A DNA stretch of 64,000 nt from positions 124,001 through 188,000 of the forward strand of contig JAFZQJ010000026.1 of NCBI GenBank assembly GCA_017620395.1. The letters are read 5' to 3'. Below are positions 58,101 to 64,000 of the stretch, piece after piece; positions within the stretch are counted from its first letter, which is position 1; the number at the start of each line of letters is the position of its first letter. The notes below the pieces were generated by a model. The model was not told the origin of the DNA and made no database searches. It worked only from the letters and a program-made list of their open reading frames with translations. Made by a program: the position numbers and the translations under genes. Source of the DNA: Clostridia bacterium (GTDB lineage: Bacteria; Bacillota; Clostridia; Oscillospirales; RGIG8002).

Positions 58101-58862
58101 GGCGTTCCGTCCCGAATGAATATCGGACAGGTGCTTGAGGTCCACCTCGGCTACGCCGCCAAGGCGCTGGGCTGGAACATCATGACCCCGGTCTTCGACG
58201 GCGCGAAGGAAGAGGACATCCGCGAGCTGCTCAAGCGCAGCGGACTTTCCGAGGACGGCAAGAGCGTGCTTTACGACGGCCGTACCGGCGAGCCCTTTGA
58301 TAACAGGATTACCGTCGGATACATGTACTTCCTGAAACTGGCGCACCTTGTCGACGACAAGATCCACGCCCGTTCCACCGGCCCGTACTCCCTCGTCACC
58401 CAGCAGCCTCTGGGCGGCAAGGCGCAGTTCGGCGGACAGCGCTTCGGCGAAATGGAAGTTTGGGCGCTCGAAGCCTACGGCGCGGCGCACACTCTCCAGG
58501 AGATCCTTACCATCAAGTCGGACGATACCGACGGACGCGTAAAGACCTACGAATCCATAGTCAAGGGGCAGAACGTTCCTACTCCGGGCGTTCCCGAATC
58601 CTTCAAGGTCCTTATCAAGGAGCTCCAGTCTCTGGTGCTCGACGTCAAGGTGCTTGACAAGGATATGAACGAGATCGATCTCAAGGAAGTTTCGGACGAC
58701 GACGCCGTCGCTTACGTCGACGCTCCGCCGGAGTACGCCGCCAACGACGAGGACTTCGAAGACAGCGGATTCTCTATAACCGACGCGGACGATTACGACG
58801 GTTACGGCAGTTCGGAAGACGAATTCGGGTCCGACGAGGACTTCGAAGACTTCCCGGGTTGA
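55110..58862 (+). CDS. rpoB: RNA polymerase beta subunit
   Basis: 1250 residues. All core blocks are present, including the rifampicin region [26 protein letters not shown] read as overlapping motifs, the [14 protein letters not shown] block, [12 protein letters not shown] and [21 protein letters not shown]. In the rifampicin region the position of E. coli Gln510 is Pro, while the main contact residues Asp516, His526 and Ser531 are kept. After the usual end a tail of about 55 residues very rich in Asp, Glu, Ser and Gly follows. TAGGAGAGG precedes the ATG. rpoC lies 36 nt downstream. No rplJ/rplL genes precede it. Confidence 0.98.
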   Translation: MANVQPKEVKFGKKTRMNFAKIDEVLEMPNLIEVQIDSYKWFLNEGLREVFDDVPSVSNFSGNLVLDFVDYSIDDKAKYTIAECKERDATYAAPLRVKVRMLNKETGEVKESDLFMGDIPKMTPSGTFIINGAERVVVSQLVRSPGMYYDFTHDKTGKKLFTSQVIPNRGAWLEYEVDPSDVFWVRIDKNRKLPVTKLIRVLKWLTGEDLSVETDEEIMELFGNDERIRLTLDKDTSKTVEDAIIEIYKKLRPGELPTTDAATSHIFNLFFDPKRYDLCRFGRFKYNKKMALAARIRDQILARPVADPFTGEVLDVPVGEAITRENARLIESRGVNEVWLKVTHRDIETGEESELEIKAFANNMVDASLLLSFDPAEVGVNEKVHLPTLRRLVEAAENEDDLKASVAAHIAELIPKNIIADDILASINYLNCLEYGVGTTDDIDHLGNRRIRSVGELLQNQFRIGFSRMERVIRERMTLQRQDTEGIDPHSLINIRPVVAVMKEFFGSSPLSQFMDQTNPLAELTHKRRLSALGPGGLSRDRAGFEVRDVHHSHYGRMCPIETPEGPNIGLISYLSTYARIDEYGFLEAPYRKVDKETGAVTDVVEYMTADVEDEYIVAQANEELDEKGRFVRPRVTARYRDEILEVDRERVDYVDVSPRMMVSVATAMIPFLENDDANRALMGSNMQRQAVPLLTTEAPIVGTGMEYKTAVDSGTVVLAENAGTVVRVSADEIIIQRDDDGELDTYPLIKFLRSNQGTCINQKPIVDKNEKVEKGQVIADGASTSGGEIALGKNVLIGFMTWEGYNYEDAVLINENLVKDDVYTSIHIEEYELESRDTKLGPEEITRDIPNVGEDALKDLDKDGIIRIGAEVHAQDILVGKVTPKGETELTAEERLLRAIFGEKAREVRDTSLKLPHGESGIVVDVKVFTRENSDELSPGVNKVVRVYVAQKRKISVGDKMAGRHGNKGVISRILPQEDMPFLPDGTPLDIVLNPLGVPSRMNIGQVLEVHLGYAAKALGWNIMTPVFDGAKEEDIRELLKRSGLSEDGKSVLYDGRTGEPFDNRITVGYMYFLKLAHLVDDKIHARSTGPYSLVTQQPLGGKAQFGGQRFGEMEVWALEAYGAAHTLQEILTIKSDDTDGRVKTYESIVKGQNVPTPGVPESFKVLIKELQSLVLDVKVLDKDMNEIDLKEVSDDDAVAYVDAPPEYAANDEDFEDSGFSITDADDYDGYGSSEDEFGSDEDFEDFPG

Positions 58863-58898
58863 CCGGAAGCGCAGTGATCAGAGTTTGGAGGTAACGAA

Positions 58899-62495
<3,597 letters not shown>

Positions 62496-62505
62496 TCCGT
62501 TTCCG

Positions 62506-62533
62506 CAGGCGCGCGGTATATATCGCCCGCCTG
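62506..62533 (+). other. Hairpin after rpoC without a T-tract
   Basis: CAGGCG-C-GCG pairs with CGC-C-CGCCTG around a GTATATAT loop, with one C-C mismatch. An A-run, not a T-run, follows on the plus strand, so it is not a classical intrinsic terminator. It may stabilise the rpoBC 3' end. Confidence 0.45.
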
Positions 62534-62547
62534 TGCGAAAAAAACAC

Positions 62548-62575
62548 TTGACAAAGGGCAAAATAGTGTTATAAT
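62548..62575 (+). promoter_or_regulatory. Sigma-A promoter of the rpsL-rpsG-fusA operon
   Basis: TTGACA (62548-62553), a 16-bp spacer and TATAAT (62570-62575). The leader of about 90 nt contains a GC-rich hairpin around 62610-62640. Confidence 0.85.
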
Positions 62576-62671
62576 AGCCTTTGTGTGATTTTCGCATTTT
62601 GTGTGATATGCGGCGGCTCGCGGCCTGCGGGCCACCGCTGTCATAGAATCTTTGAAGAAAGGAGGAACTCC

Positions 62672-63085
62672 ATGCCTACTTTTAACCAGTTGGTAAGAAA
62701 GGGAAGAGAGGTTTCCGTCAAGAAGTCTACCGCTCCTGCGCTGCTCCGCGGCTACAACTCCAAGAAGAAGGTCGCCATCCAGCAGAATTCGCCCCAGAAG
62801 AGAGGCGTTTGCACCGCGGTCAAGACCACGACTCCTAAGAAGCCTAACTCCGCGCTCAGAAAGATCGCCAGAGTCAGACTCTCCAACGGAATCGAAGCGA
62901 CGTCCTACATTCCCGGTATCGGCCACAACCTGCAGGAGCACAGCGTCGTTCTCATCAGAGGCGGCAGAGTCAAGGACCTGCCCGGCGTCCGTTACCACAT
63001 TATCCGCGGCACTCTCGACGCTCAGGGCGTTGCGAACCGCAGACAGGGCCGTTCCAAGTACGGAGCGAAGCGCCCGAAGGCGTAA
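62672..63085 (+). CDS. rpsL: Ribosomal protein uS12
   Basis: 137 residues, a decoding-centre protein of the 30S subunit. [14 protein letters not shown] and [14 protein letters not shown] are the conserved loops where streptomycin-resistance changes occur; the lysines there are wild type. GAAAGGAGG stands before the ATG at 62672, so the frame opened at 62585 is not used. It heads the str operon. Confidence 0.98.
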   Translation: MPTFNQLVRKGREVSVKKSTAPALLRGYNSKKKVAIQQNSPQKRGVCTAVKTTTPKKPNSALRKIARVRLSNGIEATSYIPGIGHNLQEHSVVLIRGGRVKDLPGVRYHIIRGTLDAQGVANRRQGRSKYGAKRPKA

Positions 63086-63226
63086 GCCTGCAAAATTGAA
63101 TTCAGCAGCCGTTCAGAGCTGTTTTACAGGGTTTATGCCCGTATATAACACCTCGGAATCGCGCGCTGACGAAAGAACAAAACTTTCGAGTACCTATGAT
63201 ATCATAATGTGAAGGAGGGAAGTAAA

Positions 63227-63697
63227 GTGCCGAGAAGAGGTTCTATTTCCAAGAGAGATGTGTTACCCGATCCACTTTATAATTCCAAGCTCGTTACCAG
63301 ACTGATAAACAATATCATGCTGGACGGCAAAAAGGGCGTTGCTCAGAAAATAGTCTACGACGCCTTTGCAATAATCAACGAAAAGACGGGAAAGGATCCC
63401 CTCGAGGTCTTCAAGGCCGCGCTTGAGAACATCATGCCCACCCTTGAGATCAAGACGAGACGTGTCGGCGGCGCCAACTATCAGGTGCCGATCGAGGTCC
63501 GCCCCGACAGAAAGCAGACTCTCGGACTCAGATGGCTCACCACCTATTCGAGAGCCCGCGGCGAGAAGACCATGAAGGAAAGACTCGCTGCCGAGCTGCT
63601 TGACGCGCTCAACGGAACGGGCGCTTCCGTGAAGAAGAGAGAAGATACCCTCAAGATGGCCGAAGCCAACAAGGCGTTCGCTCACTACAGATGGTAA
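63227..63697 (+). CDS. rpsG: Ribosomal protein uS7
   Basis: 156 residues, the primary 16S rRNA-binding protein of the 30S head. The start [18 protein letters not shown] and the [13 protein letters not shown] segment are diagnostic. The start is GTG with AAGGAGGGAAGTAAA upstream; an ATG six codons earlier overlaps that ribosome site and is rejected. The 141-nt gap after rpsL holds only short hairpins. Confidence 0.97.
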   Translation: MPRRGSISKRDVLPDPLYNSKLVTRLINNIMLDGKKGVAQKIVYDAFAIINEKTGKDPLEVFKAALENIMPTLEIKTRRVGGANYQVPIEVRPDRKQTLGLRWLTTYSRARGEKTMKERLAAELLDALNGTGASVKKREDTLKMAEANKAFAHYRW

Positions 63698-63751
63698 TTC
63701 CCCTATTCTTTACCATCGCATAAGACGCGTTATCCCGAACAGGAGAAAGAA

Positions 63752-64000
63752 ATGCCAAGAACTCACCAGCTTGAAATGTATAGAAATATCGGCATTATGG
63801 CTCACATCGATGCCGGTAAAACCACGACTACCGAGAGAATACTTTTCTATACCGGCAAAAACCGCAAAATGGGAGAGACTCACGAGGGCGCCGCTACGAT
63901 GGACTGGATGGAGCAGGAGCAGGAGAGAGGTATAACCATAACCTCCGCCGCTACCACATGCCTCTGGAAAGGTCACCGTATCAACATTATCGACACCCCC
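63752..64000 (+). CDS. fusA: Translation elongation factor G, N-terminal part
   Basis: The first 83 codons of EF-G; the gene continues past the window. The G1 loop [15 protein letters not shown] (17-31) and the switch region [19 protein letters not shown] (50-68) are exact family features, and IDTP begins the G3 motif at the edge. It drives ribosomal translocation. AGGAGAAAGAA precedes the ATG. It is third in the rpsL-rpsG-fusA operon. Confidence 0.97.
   Translation, partial: MPRTHQLEMYRNIGIMAHIDAGKTTTTERILFYTGKNRKMGETHEGAATMDWMEQEQERGITITSAATTCLWKGHRINIIDTP

Noticed and set aside
63086-63226. Terminator or small gene between rpsL and rpsG
   Set aside because: Only short hairpins (for example CGAAAG/CTTTCG) without a T-tract are present, and no frame there has a ribosome site apart from rpsG itself.

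Overview
The window is a gene-dense, GC-rich stretch of a Bacillota chromosome, most likely an uncultivated member of the Clostridia. SepF, DivIVA, GdpP, RNase J, AddAB, a SpoIID-type protein, Hfq beside MutL/MiaA, split transketolase subunits and clostridial-type RpoB/RpoC/S12/S7 all point that way. About 49 protein genes are supported. I see no rRNA, tRNA, CRISPR array or insertion sequence. Nearly all genes carry clear Shine-Dalgarno sequences. Several use TTG or GTG starts, and many neighbours overlap by 1-25 nt.

Layout. 1-1387 (minus): a VTT/DedA-like membrane protein cut by the window edge, coupled to a Xer-type tyrosine recombinase. 1516-6930 (plus): a sugar-nucleotidyltransferase fused to a decayed phosphomannomutase domain, then RNase J and an AraC-type regulator. 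7013-11120 (minus): citrate synthase, an unknown membrane protein and a cytosolic GH20 hexosaminidase, probably one operon. 11231-13748 (plus): SpoIID and PurB. 13814-15220 (minus): an orphan solute-binding lipoprotein. 15550-34772 (plus): a long housekeeping run of gdpP-rplI-dnaB-tilS-hpt-ftsH, a surface transglutaminase-like protein, miaB-mutS-mutL-miaA-hfq, and a division block (HlyD-like, YggS, sepF, divIVA). 34865-39117: ileS-lspA-RluD-type synthase. 39095-44679: transketolase halves and pgk-tpiA-gpmI. 44773-47887: a small accessory region with a UroD-type methyltransferase, a serpin lipoprotein and a corrinoid protein. 47968-54754: addB-addA. 55110-62495: rpoB-rpoC. 62672-64000: rpsL-rpsG-fusA (fusA is cut by the edge).

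How it works together. The core is information processing (replication, mismatch repair, tRNA A37 and Ile-lysidine modification, transcription, translation), lower glycolysis with the non-oxidative pentose phosphate route, and division-site assembly. Sigma-A-type promoters with 16-17 bp spacers can be read in front of xer, rnj, citrate synthase, purB, gdpP, sepF (inside yggS), pgk (with a cre-like site over it), the corrinoid gene, rpoB and rpsL. Intrinsic terminators close most transcription units.

The window does not contain an obvious large novel system. The points most worth a second look are the serpin lodged between a methyltransferase and a corrinoid protein, the sugar-nucleotidyltransferase whose mutase half has lost its catalytic motifs, the unusual promoter architecture, and rpoBC lying apart from the rplKAJL genes.
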